From Curtobacterium sp. VKM Ac-1376 (GTDB lineage Bacteria; Actinomycetota; Actinomycetes; Actinomycetales; Microbacteriaceae): a stretch of DNA of 64,000 bases. The DNA is taken from contig NZ_JADKRV010000004.1 in the NCBI RefSeq assembly GCF_015351025.1, forward strand, positions 186,001 through 250,000. The letters run 5' to 3'. Positions 38,686-50,084 of this stretch are shown piece after piece (the stretch's first letter is position 1; every line of letters starts with the position of its first letter). A program made the position numbers and the translations under genes. The notes below the pieces were generated by a model. The model saw only the letters and a program-made list of their open reading frames with translations, was not told the DNA's origin and ran no database searches.

Positions 38686-39852
38686 CTAGTGGGCGAACGC
38701 GCCGGCGAGCCGGAGCGGGACGATCGTCTCCTCGTCGGTCATCGCGCCGTGCTGGCCGATCATGCGCTTCGGCACCTCGTCGTCACCGAGCGCCCGGTCG
38801 TCGTTGAACGCCCACGACCCGCGTGCCACCACGATGACGTCCCCGATGCGGGGGACCACCCGCGCGTCGACCGCGCCGAACCAGCCGGCCTCGATCGCCT
38901 CGTCGCGGCTGGCGACGAACGCCTTCTTGCCGTAGCGCGCTCGGAACGCGCCGACCAGGCCCCGGACGTCGGTACCGGGGGCGACCGTCAGCTGGCGGCA
39001 GCGCGGATCACCAGCGACCCCGACGACGTCGGTCAGCAGCAGCGGGTCGATGGCGATGTTCGCGTGGTCCGGCACGTCGAGCACGCCGTGGTCCGCCGTG
39101 ACCAGGACACCGACGTCCGCGGCGGCGCTGGCATCGAGGCGCGCGAGCTCCCCGTCGAGCAGTTCGAGCGCCGCGGTCCACCGGTCGGACTGCCAGCCGT
39201 GCTTGTGCCCGATCGAGTCGAGCTCCGGAACGTACAGGTACACGAGCGACCGACCGGCGGCGGTCTCGGCCAGCGCTGCGTCGACCCGCTGCGGGATCGT
39301 GTCCGCGGAGACGTACCGGGCACCACCGAGGACGTTCGCCGTCATGCCGGAGGTGCGGTAACGGTCGGGGCCGACGACGACCGGGTCGAGGCCGAGCGAC
39401 GCGGCCCGCGTGAACAGGGTGTCGGCCAGGAACCAGTCGGCGGGCACCTCGGTGTCCCAGCCACCGAGCAGGTTCATCACGGCGCGGGTGTCCGGGTTCC
39501 AGCCGCTGTACCCGACGACGCCGTGGGTGCCGGGCGAGCGACCGGTGGTCAGGGTGCTGAGCGCCGCCGCGGTCGTGGTCGGGAAGCCGCTGCGCAGCTT
39601 CTTCGCCGTGCCGGTCCCCTTCGCTGCGGTGAGCCATCGCGCATGCCCGGCGCGGGCCGCCAGCGGGCCGGAACCGAGGCCGTCGACCAGCACGACGATC
39701 GCGGAACGGGCGGGGCGGAGGGCGATCCGGGCCTCCAGGCCGTTGTCACGCAACCACGGTGCGTCCGCAGCGCCGAGCGCGACGAGGCAACTCGGGAAGA
39801 CGTCGGCGAGGTTCGCGACGCCGTCGGGGGCCGTCGGTACGCTTGTTCCCAT
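38686..39852 (-). CDS. alkaline phosphatase superfamily protein (nucleotide pyrophosphatase/phosphodiesterase type)
   Basis: 388 residues. Metal/nucleophile region AIVVLVDGLGSGPLA with FPTTTAAALSTLTTG (nucleophilic Thr), and metal ligands in LYVPELDSIGHKHG and LVTADHGVLDVPDHA. It follows the NPP/PhoD-like arrangement. It lacks an evident signal peptide. ATG 39852 has only a weak ribosome site. Convergent with sepH and divergent from parC, 61 bp apart. Confidence 0.87.
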   Translation of the reverse strand: MGTSVPTAPDGVANLADVFPSCLVALGAADAPWLRDNGLEARIALRPARSAIVVLVDGLGSGPLAARAGHARWLTAAKGTGTAKKLRSGFPTTTAAALSTLTTGRSPGTHGVVGYSGWNPDTRAVMNLLGGWDTEVPADWFLADTLFTRAASLGLDPVVVGPDRYRTSGMTANVLGGARYVSADTIPQRVDAALAETAAGRSLVYLYVPELDSIGHKHGWQSDRWTAALELLDGELARLDASAAADVGVLVTADHGVLDVPDHANIAIDPLLLTDVVGVAGDPRCRQLTVAPGTDVRGLVGAFRARYGKKAFVASRDEAIEAGWFGAVDARVVPRIGDVIVVARGSWAFNDDRALGDDEVPKRMIGQHGAMTDEETIVPLRLAGAFAH

Positions 39853-39913
39853 CCCATGAGTCTTCCAGACGGCTCCGGTCTTCCGGACGACTCCGCTCTC
39901 CCAGAAAGGTGCC

Positions 39914-42400
39914 ATGGCACGCACGGACGCAGTCGGCCTCCCCGACGGTGAGCGCATCGAGGACGTCGACGTCTCCGAGGAGATGCAGGGCTCCTTCCTC
40001 GAGTACGCGTACTCCGTCATCTACTCGCGGGCGCTGCCCGACGCCCGCGACGGCCTGAAGCCGGTGCAGCGTCGGATCCTGTACCAGATGGCCGAGATGG
40101 GCCTGCGACCAGACCGCGGACACGTCAAGAGTGCCCGCGTCACGGGCGAGGTCATGGGCAAGCTGCACCCGCACGGCGACGGCGCGATCTACGACGCGCT
40201 GGTCCGGATGGCGCAGCCCTTCACGATGCGCGTGCCGCTCGTCGACGGCCACGGCAACTTCGGCTCCCTCGACGACGGCCCCGCCGCAGCCCGGTACACC
40301 GAAGCACGGCTGGCCGAGCCGTCGATGGCGATGACCGAGGGCCTGGGCGAGGACGTCGTCGACTTCGTCCCGAACTACGACAACCAGATCATGCAGCCCG
40401 GTGTGCTGCCGGCGGCCTTCCCCAACCTGCTCGTCAACGGCGCCTCCGGCATCGCGGTCGGCATGGCGACGAACATGGCGCCGCACAACCTGGGCGAGGT
40501 CATCGAGGCAGCGAAGCACCTGCTCATGAACCCGCAGGCCACCCTCGACGAGCTCATGGAGTTCGTGCCGGGGCCGGACCTGCCCTCCGGCGGCACCATC
40601 GTCGGGCTCTCCGGGGTCCGCGATGCCTACGCGACCGGACGCGGCTCGTTCCGCACCCGCTCGAAGGTCAGCGTCGAGAACCTCACTCCGCGCAAGGTCG
40701 GACTCGTCGTCACCGAGCTGCCGTACCTGGTCGGCCCCGAGCGCGTGATCGAGAAGATCAAGGACGGCGTCCAGTCCAAGAAGCTCGTCGGCATCTCGGA
40801 CGTCAACGACCTGACCGACCGCAACCACGGGCTCCGGCTCGTCATCGGCATCAAGAGCGGGTTCAACCCCACCGCCGTGCTCGAGCAGCTCTACAAGCAC
40901 ACCCCGCTCGAGGACGGCTTCGGCATCAACAACGTCGCCCTCGTCGGTGGGTCGCCCCGCACCCTCGGCCTGCGCGAGCTGCTCGACGTCTACGTGCAGC
41001 ACCGCCTCGACGTGGTCACCCGCCGATCGCAGTACCGCCTGGCACGTCGCAAGGAGCGGCTGCACCTGGTCGAGGGGCTGCTCATCGCGATCCTCGACAT
41101 CGACGAGGTCATCCAGGTCATCCGGACCTCGGACGACTCCGAGGCGGCGCGCAACCGGCTCCGGGACGTGTTCGACCTGTCCGAGGTGCAGGCCGAGTAC
41201 ATCCTCGAGCTGCGCCTGCGCCGCCTGACGAAGTTCTCGCGGATGGAGCTCGAGGCCGAGCGCGACCAGCTGCTCGCCGACATCGCCGCCCTCGAAGAGC
41301 TGCTGGCGTCCGACGAGCGGCTCCGTGCGCAGGTCGCCCTCGAACTGACCGAGGTGTCGGACAAGTTCGCCACCCCGCGCCGCACCCTGCTCACCGAGGC
41401 CGACGCCCCCGTCAAGGGTGGCCGGAAGGCCGCGGTCGACCCGGAGTCCCTGCAGGTCGCCGACTCCCCGTGCCGGGTGCTGCTCTCCACCACCGGCCGA
41501 CTGATCCGCGTCGACATCCCCACTTCGGAGCTCGGCATCGTCCGGGTGCCGAAGCGCTCGAAGCACGACGCCGTCCGGTCCGCGGTGGTGAGCACCGTCC
41601 GCGGCCAGGTCGGGGCGCTGACCTCGACCGGCCGGGTGCTCCGCCTCTCCCCCGTCGACGTCCCCGCCGTGCCGCCCGCAGCGGTCCGCCTCGATGCCGG
41701 GGTCCGGGTCACCGACTTCCTGGCGCTGACCAAGGGCGAGACCGTCGTCGCACTCGTCGACCTCTCCGGCGCATCGTCGGACTCCCTCGCCATCGGCACC
41801 GCGCAGGGCATCGTGAAGCGCGTCGTGCCGGGTGCGTGGCCCGACAAGCCGGAGTTCGTCGCCATCGGCCTCAAGCCAGGCGACACGGTCGTCGGAGCAG
41901 CCCAGGCGTCCGAGTCGGACGATCTGGTGTTCATCAGCTCGAACGCCCAGCTGCTGCGCTTCCCGGCGTCCGGCGTCCGTGCGCAGGGGCTCCCCGCCGG
42001 TGGTGTAGCCGGCATAGCCCTCGCAGACGGCGCCTCGGTGATCTGGTTCGGGTCGGTCGCACGCTCCGACGACGCCGTGGTCGCCACCGTGTCCACCACC
42101 TCGACCGCCCTGCCCGGCACCGACGCGGGCCGCGCGAAGGTCTCCGCGCTGTCGGAGTTCCCGGTGAAGGGTCGCGCGACCCAGGGTGTCCGGGCGCACG
42201 CGTTCCTGAAGGGCGAGGACGGCCTGACCGTGGGCTGGGCCGGCATCGCGCCACCGCACGCGGTCGGCACGGACGGCGCGGCCCGCACCCTGCCCGACTG
42301 GCTGTCGAAGCGCGACGGTTCGGGGGCACCGCTCGAGGCCGTCATCGGCTCGATCGGCGGCAGCGCCGCAGCGCTCGACGGCACCGCCGGCGACGCGTAG
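39914..42400 (+). CDS. parC: DNA topoisomerase IV/gyrase-type subunit A
   Basis: 828 residues. The catalytic region has [40 protein letters not shown] (quinolone-determining region) and the active Tyr in [10 protein letters not shown]. The C-terminal half is a beta-pinwheel; I do not see a GyrA-box, supporting ParC over GyrA. It is convergent with the B-subunit gene. AGAAAGGTGCC precedes the ATG. Confidence 0.92.
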   Translation: MARTDAVGLPDGERIEDVDVSEEMQGSFLEYAYSVIYSRALPDARDGLKPVQRRILYQMAEMGLRPDRGHVKSARVTGEVMGKLHPHGDGAIYDALVRMAQPFTMRVPLVDGHGNFGSLDDGPAAARYTEARLAEPSMAMTEGLGEDVVDFVPNYDNQIMQPGVLPAAFPNLLVNGASGIAVGMATNMAPHNLGEVIEAAKHLLMNPQATLDELMEFVPGPDLPSGGTIVGLSGVRDAYATGRGSFRTRSKVSVENLTPRKVGLVVTELPYLVGPERVIEKIKDGVQSKKLVGISDVNDLTDRNHGLRLVIGIKSGFNPTAVLEQLYKHTPLEDGFGINNVALVGGSPRTLGLRELLDVYVQHRLDVVTRRSQYRLARRKERLHLVEGLLIAILDIDEVIQVIRTSDDSEAARNRLRDVFDLSEVQAEYILELRLRRLTKFSRMELEAERDQLLADIAALEELLASDERLRAQVALELTEVSDKFATPRRTLLTEADAPVKGGRKAAVDPESLQVADSPCRVLLSTTGRLIRVDIPTSELGIVRVPKRSKHDAVRSAVVSTVRGQVGALTSTGRVLRLSPVDVPAVPPAAVRLDAGVRVTDFLALTKGETVVALVDLSGASSDSLAIGTAQGIVKRVVPGAWPDKPEFVAIGLKPGDTVVGAAQASESDDLVFISSNAQLLRFPASGVRAQGLPAGGVAGIALADGASVIWFGSVARSDDAVVATVSTTSTALPGTDAGRAKVSALSEFPVKGRATQGVRAHAFLKGEDGLTVGWAGIAPPHAVGTDGAARTLPDWLSKRDGSGAPLEAVIGSIGGSAAALDGTAGDA

Positions 42401-42421
42401 GCGCGCGCTGGTTTCGCGCCT

Positions 42422-42461
42422 GGCGACACCTCACGCACTTCGGGGCCCGTGAGGTGTCGCC
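42422..42461. terminator. hairpin between convergent parC and parE, GTGAGGTGTCGCC family
   Basis: 13-nt arms GGCGACACCTCAC and GTGAGGTGTCGCC, 14-nt loop. The 22 bp from 42449 (GTGAGGTGTCGCCCAGCGCG...) recur with one mismatch at 59830-59851. Confidence 0.75.
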
Positions 42462-42506
42462 CAGCGCGTGACGTCGCGCAGCGCGAAAGGCCGCGTGGCT
42501 ACGCGG

Positions 42507-44633
42507 CTACGCGTCGATGCGGTCGCGGTCCAGGCCCTCGCCGGCGAGGATGAACTCCTTGCGCGGCGCCACGTCGTTGCCCATGAGCAGCTCGAAGACC
42601 TTCGCCGCACCCTCGGCATCCGAGACGTTCACCCGGCGCAGGGTCCGGTGCGTCCGGTCCATCGTCGTCTCGGCCAGCTGGTCCGCGTCCATCTCGCCGA
42701 GGCCCTTGTACCGCTGGATCGGCTCCAGGTACTTCTTGCCCGACTTCTCGAGCTTCTTGAGCACCCGCTGCAGCTCCTGCTCGGAGTACGTGTACAGCGT
42801 GTCGTTCGGCTTGCCGCGGTTGACCACGACGACCCGGTGCAGCGGCGGCACAGCGGCGAACACCCGGCCCTGCTCAATCATCGGCCGCATGTACCGGAAG
42901 AACAGCGTGAGCAGCAGCGTGCGGATGTGGGCGCCGTCGACGTCTGCGTCGGACATGATGATGATCTTGCCGTAGCGGGCCTGGTCGATGTCGAACGTGC
43001 GGCCGGACCCCGCGCCGATGACCTGGATGATCGAAGCGCACTCGACGTTCGAGAGCATGTCCGACACGGACGCCTTCTGCACGTTGAGGATCTTCCCGCG
43101 GATCGGCAGCAGCGCCTGGTACTCGCTGTTGCGAGCGAGCTTTGCGGTGCCCAGGGCCGAGTCGCCCTCGACGATGAAGAGCTCCGTGCCCTCGGTCTCC
43201 TGCGACCGGCAGTCGGCGAGCTTCGTCGGCAGCGAGGAGTTCTCGAGCGCGTTCTTGCGTCGCTGGGTCTCCTTGTGGGCACGGGCCGAGATCCGTGTCT
43301 TCATCTCTGACACGACCTTCTCGAGCAGGGCGGCGGACTGCGCCTTCTCGGTGCGCTGCGTCGAGGTGAGGATCTCGGTGATCCGCTTCGAAACGACCTG
43401 GTCGACGATCTTCCGGACCGCCGGCGTGCCGAGGATCTCCTTCGTCTGTCCCTCGAACTGCGGCTCCGGCAGGCGGACGGTGAGCACGGCGGTCATGCCG
43501 GCGAGCACGTCGTCCTTGTCGAGCTTGTCCTGCCCGACCTTGAGCTTGCGGGCGTTCGCCTCGACCTGGGCTCGGACGGCCTTCACGACGCCGGACTCGA
43601 ATCCGGCCTGGTGGGTCCCACCCTTCGGCGTGGCGATGATGTTCACGAAGCTGCGGAACACGGTCTCGTAGCCGCTGCCCCAGCGGAGCGCCAGGTCGAC
43701 CTCGCACTCGCGCTCGACCGAGGTGGACACCATGTGCCCCTTGTCGTCGAGCATGGGGACGGTCTCGGTGAAGGTCCCCGTGCCCTGGACTCGCCAGACG
43801 TCGGTGAGGGGACTGTCCACGGCGAGGTGCTCGACGAACTCGGCGATGCCACCCTCGTACCGGAAACGCTCCACGACCGGGCCCGCGGCCACGGTGGTGC
43901 CGGTCGCCTCGGCCCGGGTCGCCGCGGCCTCGATCGAGGCAGCACGCTCATCGGTGATGGTGAGACCGAGGCCGGGCACGAGGAACGCCGTCTGGCGCGC
44001 GCGGGTGACCAGGTCGTCGGTGCTGAACCGGGCGTCGGCGGTGAAGATCTGCCGGTCCGCCCAGTAGCGGATGCGCGAGCCGGTCACGCCCTTCTTCACC
44101 TTGCCGATCACACTGAGCTCACTGCCCGAGGTGAAGGGTGCGAACGGCGCGTCCGGGCCGATGCCCTGCGCGTCGTCGAAGATGCCGGGCTCGCCGCGGT
44201 GGAACGACATCGCGTAGGTCTTGCCGCCGCGGTCGACCTCGACGTCGAGGCGCTCGGACAGCGCGTTCACGACCGAGGCGCCCACGCCGTGCAGCCCGCC
44301 GGAGGCCGCGTACGACCCCGAACCGAACTTCCCGCCGGCGTGCAGCTTGGTGAACACGACCTCGACCCCCGTCAGGCCGGTCTTCGGTTCGACGTCGACG
44401 GGGATGCCACGAGCGGTGTCGCGGACCTCGACCGAACCGTCGGCGTGCAGCACCACGCCGATCTCGTCCCCGTGCCCCGCCAGGGCTTCATCGACCGAGT
44501 TGTCGATGATCTCCCACAGGCAGTGCATCAGCCCGCGGGAGTCGGTCGACCCGATGTACATGCCGGGACGCTTCCGGACCGCCTCGAGCCCTTCGAGGAC
44601 GGAGAGATGGCGTGCGGAGTAGTCGGAGCTCAC
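42507..44633 (-). CDS. parE: DNA topoisomerase IV/gyrase-type subunit B
   Basis: 708 residues from GTG 44633. GHKL ATPase: EIIDNSVDEALAGHGD, GASVVNALSERLDVEV. Toprim: LFIVEGDSALGTAKLARN, KIIIMSDADVDGAHIRTLL. The C-terminus ends in YKGLGEMDADQLAETTMD. It lacks the large insert of some GyrB proteins. Together with the convergent parC it forms the decatenating topoisomerase. Confidence 0.93.
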   Translation of the reverse strand: MSSDYSARHLSVLEGLEAVRKRPGMYIGSTDSRGLMHCLWEIIDNSVDEALAGHGDEIGVVLHADGSVEVRDTARGIPVDVEPKTGLTGVEVVFTKLHAGGKFGSGSYAASGGLHGVGASVVNALSERLDVEVDRGGKTYAMSFHRGEPGIFDDAQGIGPDAPFAPFTSGSELSVIGKVKKGVTGSRIRYWADRQIFTADARFSTDDLVTRARQTAFLVPGLGLTITDERAASIEAAATRAEATGTTVAAGPVVERFRYEGGIAEFVEHLAVDSPLTDVWRVQGTGTFTETVPMLDDKGHMVSTSVERECEVDLALRWGSGYETVFRSFVNIIATPKGGTHQAGFESGVVKAVRAQVEANARKLKVGQDKLDKDDVLAGMTAVLTVRLPEPQFEGQTKEILGTPAVRKIVDQVVSKRITEILTSTQRTEKAQSAALLEKVVSEMKTRISARAHKETQRRKNALENSSLPTKLADCRSQETEGTELFIVEGDSALGTAKLARNSEYQALLPIRGKILNVQKASVSDMLSNVECASIIQVIGAGSGRTFDIDQARYGKIIIMSDADVDGAHIRTLLLTLFFRYMRPMIEQGRVFAAVPPLHRVVVVNRGKPNDTLYTYSEQELQRVLKKLEKSGKKYLEPIQRYKGLGEMDADQLAETTMDRTHRTLRRVNVSDAEGAAKVFELLMGNDVAPRKEFILAGEGLDRDRIDA

Positions 44634-44800
44634 CGTCGGAGTTTACCGAGCGGCACCGACAGCACCGCGTGGACACTCGCACTGGGGCCAAGCGATCCGC
44701 GCTGAGCGAAACAGGCCCGGACAATGCGTCGCTCTCAGGCATCACGTGTTGAAATGGTGCAACCACCCGGCACAACCTGCGATCCGTGAGGAGCACAGCA

Positions 44801-45025
44801 ATGACCCAGACCGTGCAGGACCCCTCCATCGACGAAGTCAGCAACCACCAGCTGACCGCCGCTGACCGTTGCGACAGCTGCGGGGCGCAGGCCTACATCC
44901 GAGCCACCATGGCCAGCGGCGAACTCTACTTCTGCGCCCACCACGGCGCCGAGTTCAAGGACAAGCTCGCAGCGACCGCCATCGAGTGGCACGACGAGAG
45001 CAGCCGACTCTACGAGTCGAAGTAG
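44801..45025 (+). CDS. DUF7455-type small zinc-ribbon-like protein
   Basis: 74 residues with GAGGAG upstream. LTAADRCDSCGAQAYIRATM then YFCAHHGAEF provides C-x2-C and C-x2-H, likely one zinc site. The family is abundant in actinobacteria, often near sigA; function unknown. The TAG is followed at 15 bp by palindrome copy 6. Confidence 0.88.
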   Translation: MTQTVQDPSIDEVSNHQLTAADRCDSCGAQAYIRATMASGELYFCAHHGAEFKDKLAATAIEWHDESSRLYESK

Positions 45026-45039
45026 ACCCCACCACCAGC

Positions 45040-45081
45040 AGACGGGAGGCGCGGTGCCATTTGGCACCGCGCCTCCCGTCT
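45040..45081. repeat. GACGGGAGGC-family palindrome (copy 6)
   Basis: 20-nt perfect arms (AGACGGGAGGCGCGGTGCCA and complement) around a 2-nt loop, between convergent DUF7455 and gatD-like genes. Confidence 0.85.
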
Positions 45082-45118
45082 TTGCGTGGTCACGTCCGAC
45101 GTCCGCAGCGCGCGGGCG

Positions 45119-45892
45119 TCACGCGATGCGCTTGAACGCCTTGTCGACGTAGCGATCGACCGTGGCGCGCGCCTCGCGGGCGTAGCGGTCGATGGTGGCC
45201 GTGCGATCGGGGTCCGGCGCGTACTCGCGGCCGAGCCGTGCCGTCGCGGCGGCCAGGACACCGTCGGTGAGCTGCGGGTTGAGCGGCAGGATCGGGCCTT
45301 GCGTGTGGGTCCCGAACGAGGTGCCCACGATGGCCCCCTCCACCGGCGAGCCGGCCTGGTTGCCGCCACCGGAGACGACGTCCGCGAAGGGCGTGACCTC
45401 CGGCGGCAGTTCGATGCGGGTCGCGTGGTCCTCGAAACCTGCGAGACGGGTCGGAGCGCCGGCCAGCAGCGGGTACCGGGTCTCGAGCACGAAGTAGTTC
45501 ACCCGGCGCTCAGCACCACGGACGGCACGGGCGTCGAACACTCCGAAGCCCGCCAGCGGAGCACCGTCCGTGGGCACCACCTCGTTCGTGGCGAGGTCGA
45601 AGCCGCCACCGACCGCGACGACCGGCACGCCGTCCGCCGCGAACGCGCGGATCGGTGCGCCGAGGCGCGTGACGTCGTCGGCGAGCGACCGCATCGCGCT
45701 GAGCGGTCCGTTGCCGATGACGACGATGTCGGCAGTCGTCGGCAGCTCGCCGCCGGGCGCGTACTCGAGCACCTCGGTGTCGATGTCCGCGGCGGCCGCA
45801 CGGCGCACCAGAGCGGCGACGTTGCCACGGTCACCCGAGACGCCCATCTGGCGGGGGTAGACGTGCAGGATGGTCAGCCGATCGGCCGTCAT
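45119..45892 (-). CDS. gatD: GatD-like glutamine amidotransferase-fold protein lacking the catalytic Cys and His
   Basis: 257 residues. Overall text follows GatD, the glutaminase of the lipid II amidating MurT-GatD complex: IVVIGNGPLSAM, GAPLAGFGVFDA, RLAGFEDHATRI and VGTSFGTHTQGPILPLNP. The nucleophile position reads VVAVGGGFDL where GatD has an ICGGYQ-type motif, so the Cys is Gly95 (codon GGT). The catalytic His of GTYLHGP is Gln198; a His sits two residues earlier. A glutaminase is therefore not expected. It overlaps the murT-like gene by ATGA. See the findings for a possible role in type-B peptidoglycan. Confidence 0.88.
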   Translation of the reverse strand: MTADRLTILHVYPRQMGVSGDRGNVAALVRRAAAADIDTEVLEYAPGGELPTTADIVVIGNGPLSAMRSLADDVTRLGAPIRAFAADGVPVVAVGGGFDLATNEVVPTDGAPLAGFGVFDARAVRGAERRVNYFVLETRYPLLAGAPTRLAGFEDHATRIELPPEVTPFADVVSGGGNQAGSPVEGAIVGTSFGTHTQGPILPLNPQLTDGVLAAATARLGREYAPDPDRTATIDRYAREARATVDRYVDKAFKRIA

Positions 45893-47148
45893 GCGGTCTT
45901 CTCCATGTCCGGGTGGCCCAGGGCCTTGCGGGCGATCATCATGATCTCGTAGTTGACGATGAAGTTCTTCGTCCCGCGGTTCGTCGAGCCGAGCTGCTCC
46001 ATGTGCTTGATCGCTGCATCGACGTCGGGCTCGACCCGGCCGATGCGGACGCCGGCGTGCTCGAGCGCGATCGCGATCTGCCAGGCCTTGTCGCCGGAGA
46101 CGACGTCGACGTGGTCGAGCTTCGAGAAGTCGATGTCGTAGATCCACGAGATGTCCGGCGTGCCCTCGTCGATCGCCATGAGGACCTGCTCGGGCTGGTC
46201 GGGCAGGGCATCGAGGTTGAGCTGCAGACTCGCGGCGTTCTTGAACATCGTGAACTCGGCGGACTCGCCCGCGATCGGCAGCCGCTCGCCACGCCCGTAG
46301 GCGGGCTTCATGGTGCCGAAGGCCTTCGTGACGGCCTCGGGGCGGAACTGGGCGCCGAGGGCGGCAGACGCCGTGGCCGTGGCCGCAGCGGCGTCGACCG
46401 CGTAGTGCAGCCCGCGGGCCGGCAGCCGCACGGGGATCTCGGCGTCGTCGAACCGGATCGTCGCGCCGTCGCCGGTGTGGGCGACGACCTCGGAGTCGGC
46501 AGCGGTCTGGGCACGATCGCCGGCGCCGAACGAGTCGGCGTTCTGCAGCCCGTTCGGTGCGGCGGCGATGACCTCGTCACTCGCGCCGAAGCGGAGCACG
46601 CGCTGCCCGGGGGTACCGGCGTAGGCGTCGAGGAACTGGTCGTCGTGGTTCGTGATGACGTTCGCCGTCGACAGCGCCGCGGTGTCGAGCATCATCGTCG
46701 CCACGCGCTCGGTCTCGAAGAACCGGTAGAGCTGGTCGACCTGCACGTTGAGCATCGTCACCGTGGACGGCGACAGGATGCCGGCGAGCTCGACCGCGAA
46801 GGCCTCGTCCACCTCGAGGATGCCGATGTCCGCCTTGAGGCGACCCGTCAGCGAGACCTCGGACAGCAGGGCGGACGCGATGCCCTGCGGCAGGTTCGCA
46901 CCGGACGGGTTCGTGAACACCCGCAGGCCGTGCGCACGGACGATGTCGGAGATCATGTGCGTCGTCGTCGACTTGCCGTTCGATCCGAGCACGAAGACGA
47001 CGCCGTTCGGGAACTGCTTCGTCACGTGCTGCAGGAAGTCCGGCACGAGCTTGAGCACGATGAACCCGGGGTAGGCGGACCCGCCGCCCCGCGCACGGGC
47101 GAGGGCGCGCAGGACCCGCCCGATGAGGATCGGGATGAAGAAGCGCAT
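45889..47148 (-). CDS. murT: MurT-like Mur ligase (DUF1727) without zinc ribbon
   Basis: 419 residues. P-loop FVLGSNGKSTTTHMISDIVR (residues 52-71), GILEVDEAFAV, and the C-terminal DUF1727 with MFKNAASLQLNLDAL and PDISWIYDIDF are MurT features; Asp332 matches the Asp that in MurT completes the GatD active site. Known MurT proteins have four zinc-ribbon cysteines in the ATPase domain, but this protein has no cysteine at all. It starts four bases after the sigA stop and is coupled to the gatD-like gene. Substrate presumably a lipid-linked or UDP-muropeptide with D-Glu; the nucleophile may not be ammonia. Confidence 0.88.
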   Translation of the reverse strand: MRFFIPILIGRVLRALARARGGGSAYPGFIVLKLVPDFLQHVTKQFPNGVVFVLGSNGKSTTTHMISDIVRAHGLRVFTNPSGANLPQGIASALLSEVSLTGRLKADIGILEVDEAFAVELAGILSPSTVTMLNVQVDQLYRFFETERVATMMLDTAALSTANVITNHDDQFLDAYAGTPGQRVLRFGASDEVIAAAPNGLQNADSFGAGDRAQTAADSEVVAHTGDGATIRFDDAEIPVRLPARGLHYAVDAAAATATASAALGAQFRPEAVTKAFGTMKPAYGRGERLPIAGESAEFTMFKNAASLQLNLDALPDQPEQVLMAIDEGTPDISWIYDIDFSKLDHVDVVSGDKAWQIAIALEHAGVRIGRVEPDVDAAIKHMEQLGSTNRGTKNFIVNYEIMMIARKALGHPDMEKTA

Positions 47149-47152
47149 CGGC

Positions 47153-48412
<1,260 letters not shown>

Positions 48413-48607
48413 GCGATCACCTCTCTCGTCGTGCCACGTTCGTGGGGTCGTGGCCTCCCTCGCCGCCCCAGGCCCCGCGCCGCAGTCCCCCGCGTCGTAC
48501 GAGTCCTACCGTTCCGGGCAGCACTAGGACCCATGTCAAGTCCCCCGAGTTCACCGGCGCACCGAAGTGCTCCGACAGACAGGGGGTCCCGAACGGGTCC
48601 GTGATCA

Positions 48608-49930
48608 TTATTGCACGTGCCGCTTCCGCAGGCGTGCAACGAGTGCAACCCAGAGCGGCCCGACGCGTATTCCCTCCTCCGCGTGCAGGGCGCGACGGGT
48701 CCGGCGGCGGGCGTGCAGCAGCATCCCGACCCCGAACCCGATCACGACGTACTGCACGGTGAGGGCGATCCGGAAGTTCTCCCAGGCGAAGACCGTGGTG
48801 CGGCTGGCCTGCGACGCCACGTCGAGCACCAGCCCGATGAGGTACATCATCACGAAGGCCGCCAGGAACCCACCGACGTTCACGACGCCGTTCGCCGAGC
48901 CGAGCGACCCCACCGGGTTGAACGTGCGCGCGAAGTCGAACCCGATGAGGGATCCGGGTCCGCCGATGCCCATCGCCACGACGAGCAGCACGAGGAGCCA
49001 GGTCGGCGGGTGGCCGGGCCAGAGCAGGATCGCGGTCCAGATGACCGCGAGCAGGACCACCACCCCGAGCACCAGGTTCGACCGGCGCATCGGGAACCGG
49101 GCGCACAGCAGTCCGAGCACCGGACCGGCGACGAACCCGACGGCGACGATCACCGTGAGGAACCCCGCGGCCTCGCCCGGTGAGTACCCGAGCCCGCGGA
49201 GCATCGGCACGCCCCACAGCAGGGAGAACACCGTCCCCGAGGACTGCGTGACGTAGTGCGACCAGAACCCGAGCTGCGTGCCGGGTCGTCGGAGCGCGTG
49301 GCCGAAGGTGCTGAACGCGGCACCCCACGAGTGCGGCAGCGGGATCGTGTCGGTGCGCACCGGGACGGGACCGTTCCGCACGAAGACCACGGCGAGGACG
49401 AGACCCACCGCGCTGGCAGCGGCCGCGACCCCGAACGCCGGCGTCCACCCGACGGTGTGCAGGAGCACCGCGAAGGGGAACGCGGACAGGATCTGGCCGA
49501 TCTGCCCGAGGTTGCCGGTCCACTGCGAGATCTGCGGCAGGATCCGCCCGCTGAACCACATCGGCACCAGACGGATCACCGAGATGAAGGTCATCGCGTC
49601 GCCGGCACCGACGAGCACGCGCCCCGCGATCGCCGGTCCGATCGAGGGCGAGACCGCGACGACGGCCTGACCGACGACCAGCAGCACGGCGCCGAGCAGC
49701 ACGAGCTTGCGCGGCCCGACCCGGTCGAGGGCGATCCCCACCGGGATCTGGAGTCCGGCGTAGACGGCGATCTGCACCACCGCGAGGGTGGAGAGCACGG
49801 CCGCGGAGACCGCGAACCGGTCCTGCGCGTCGACTCCGGACACGCCGAGGGACGACCGCTGCACCACGGCGAGGACGTAGGCCAGCACCGCGACCGCCCA
49901 GATCACGAAGGCACGACGGGAGTTCACCAC
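48608..49930 (-). CDS. MFS transporter
   Basis: 440 residues, about twelve hydrophobic segments. LQIPVGIALDRVGPRKLVLLG is the MFS loop 2-3 motif and AGRVLVGAGDAMTFISVIRL the antiporter-like helix. The start is one of two adjacent GTG codons at 49925-49930. Ligand unknown; no regulator adjoins. Confidence 0.9.
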   Translation of the reverse strand: MVNSRRAFVIWAVAVLAYVLAVVQRSSLGVSGVDAQDRFAVSAAVLSTLAVVQIAVYAGLQIPVGIALDRVGPRKLVLLGAVLLVVGQAVVAVSPSIGPAIAGRVLVGAGDAMTFISVIRLVPMWFSGRILPQISQWTGNLGQIGQILSAFPFAVLLHTVGWTPAFGVAAAASAVGLVLAVVFVRNGPVPVRTDTIPLPHSWGAAFSTFGHALRRPGTQLGFWSHYVTQSSGTVFSLLWGVPMLRGLGYSPGEAAGFLTVIVAVGFVAGPVLGLLCARFPMRRSNLVLGVVVLLAVIWTAILLWPGHPPTWLLVLLVVAMGIGGPGSLIGFDFARTFNPVGSLGSANGVVNVGGFLAAFVMMYLIGLVLDVASQASRTTVFAWENFRIALTVQYVVIGFGVGMLLHARRRTRRALHAEEGIRVGPLWVALVARLRKRHVQ

Positions 49931-50010
49931 GACAGGCTACCGATGGGCTCCCGGATCGACACGCGACGTGCGCCCCTGACGCACGCGCCGGCCTGGTCGC
50001 GACCCGGTGG

Positions 50011-50054
50011 CGGACAGGAGGCGCAGTGCGGCGCCGCCACGAGCCTCCTGTCCG
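50011..50054. repeat. GACGGGAGGC-family palindrome (copy 7, most diverged)
   Basis: Outer arms CGGACAGGAGGC and GCCTCCTGTCCG are perfect; the inner stem has mismatches. The compensatory change (GACAGG with CCTGTC) keeps pairing. It lies 31 bp after the PAC2 stop codon. Confidence 0.75.
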
Positions 50055-50084
50055 TCCGTCCGGAGCGTCCAGATCACGCGACGG

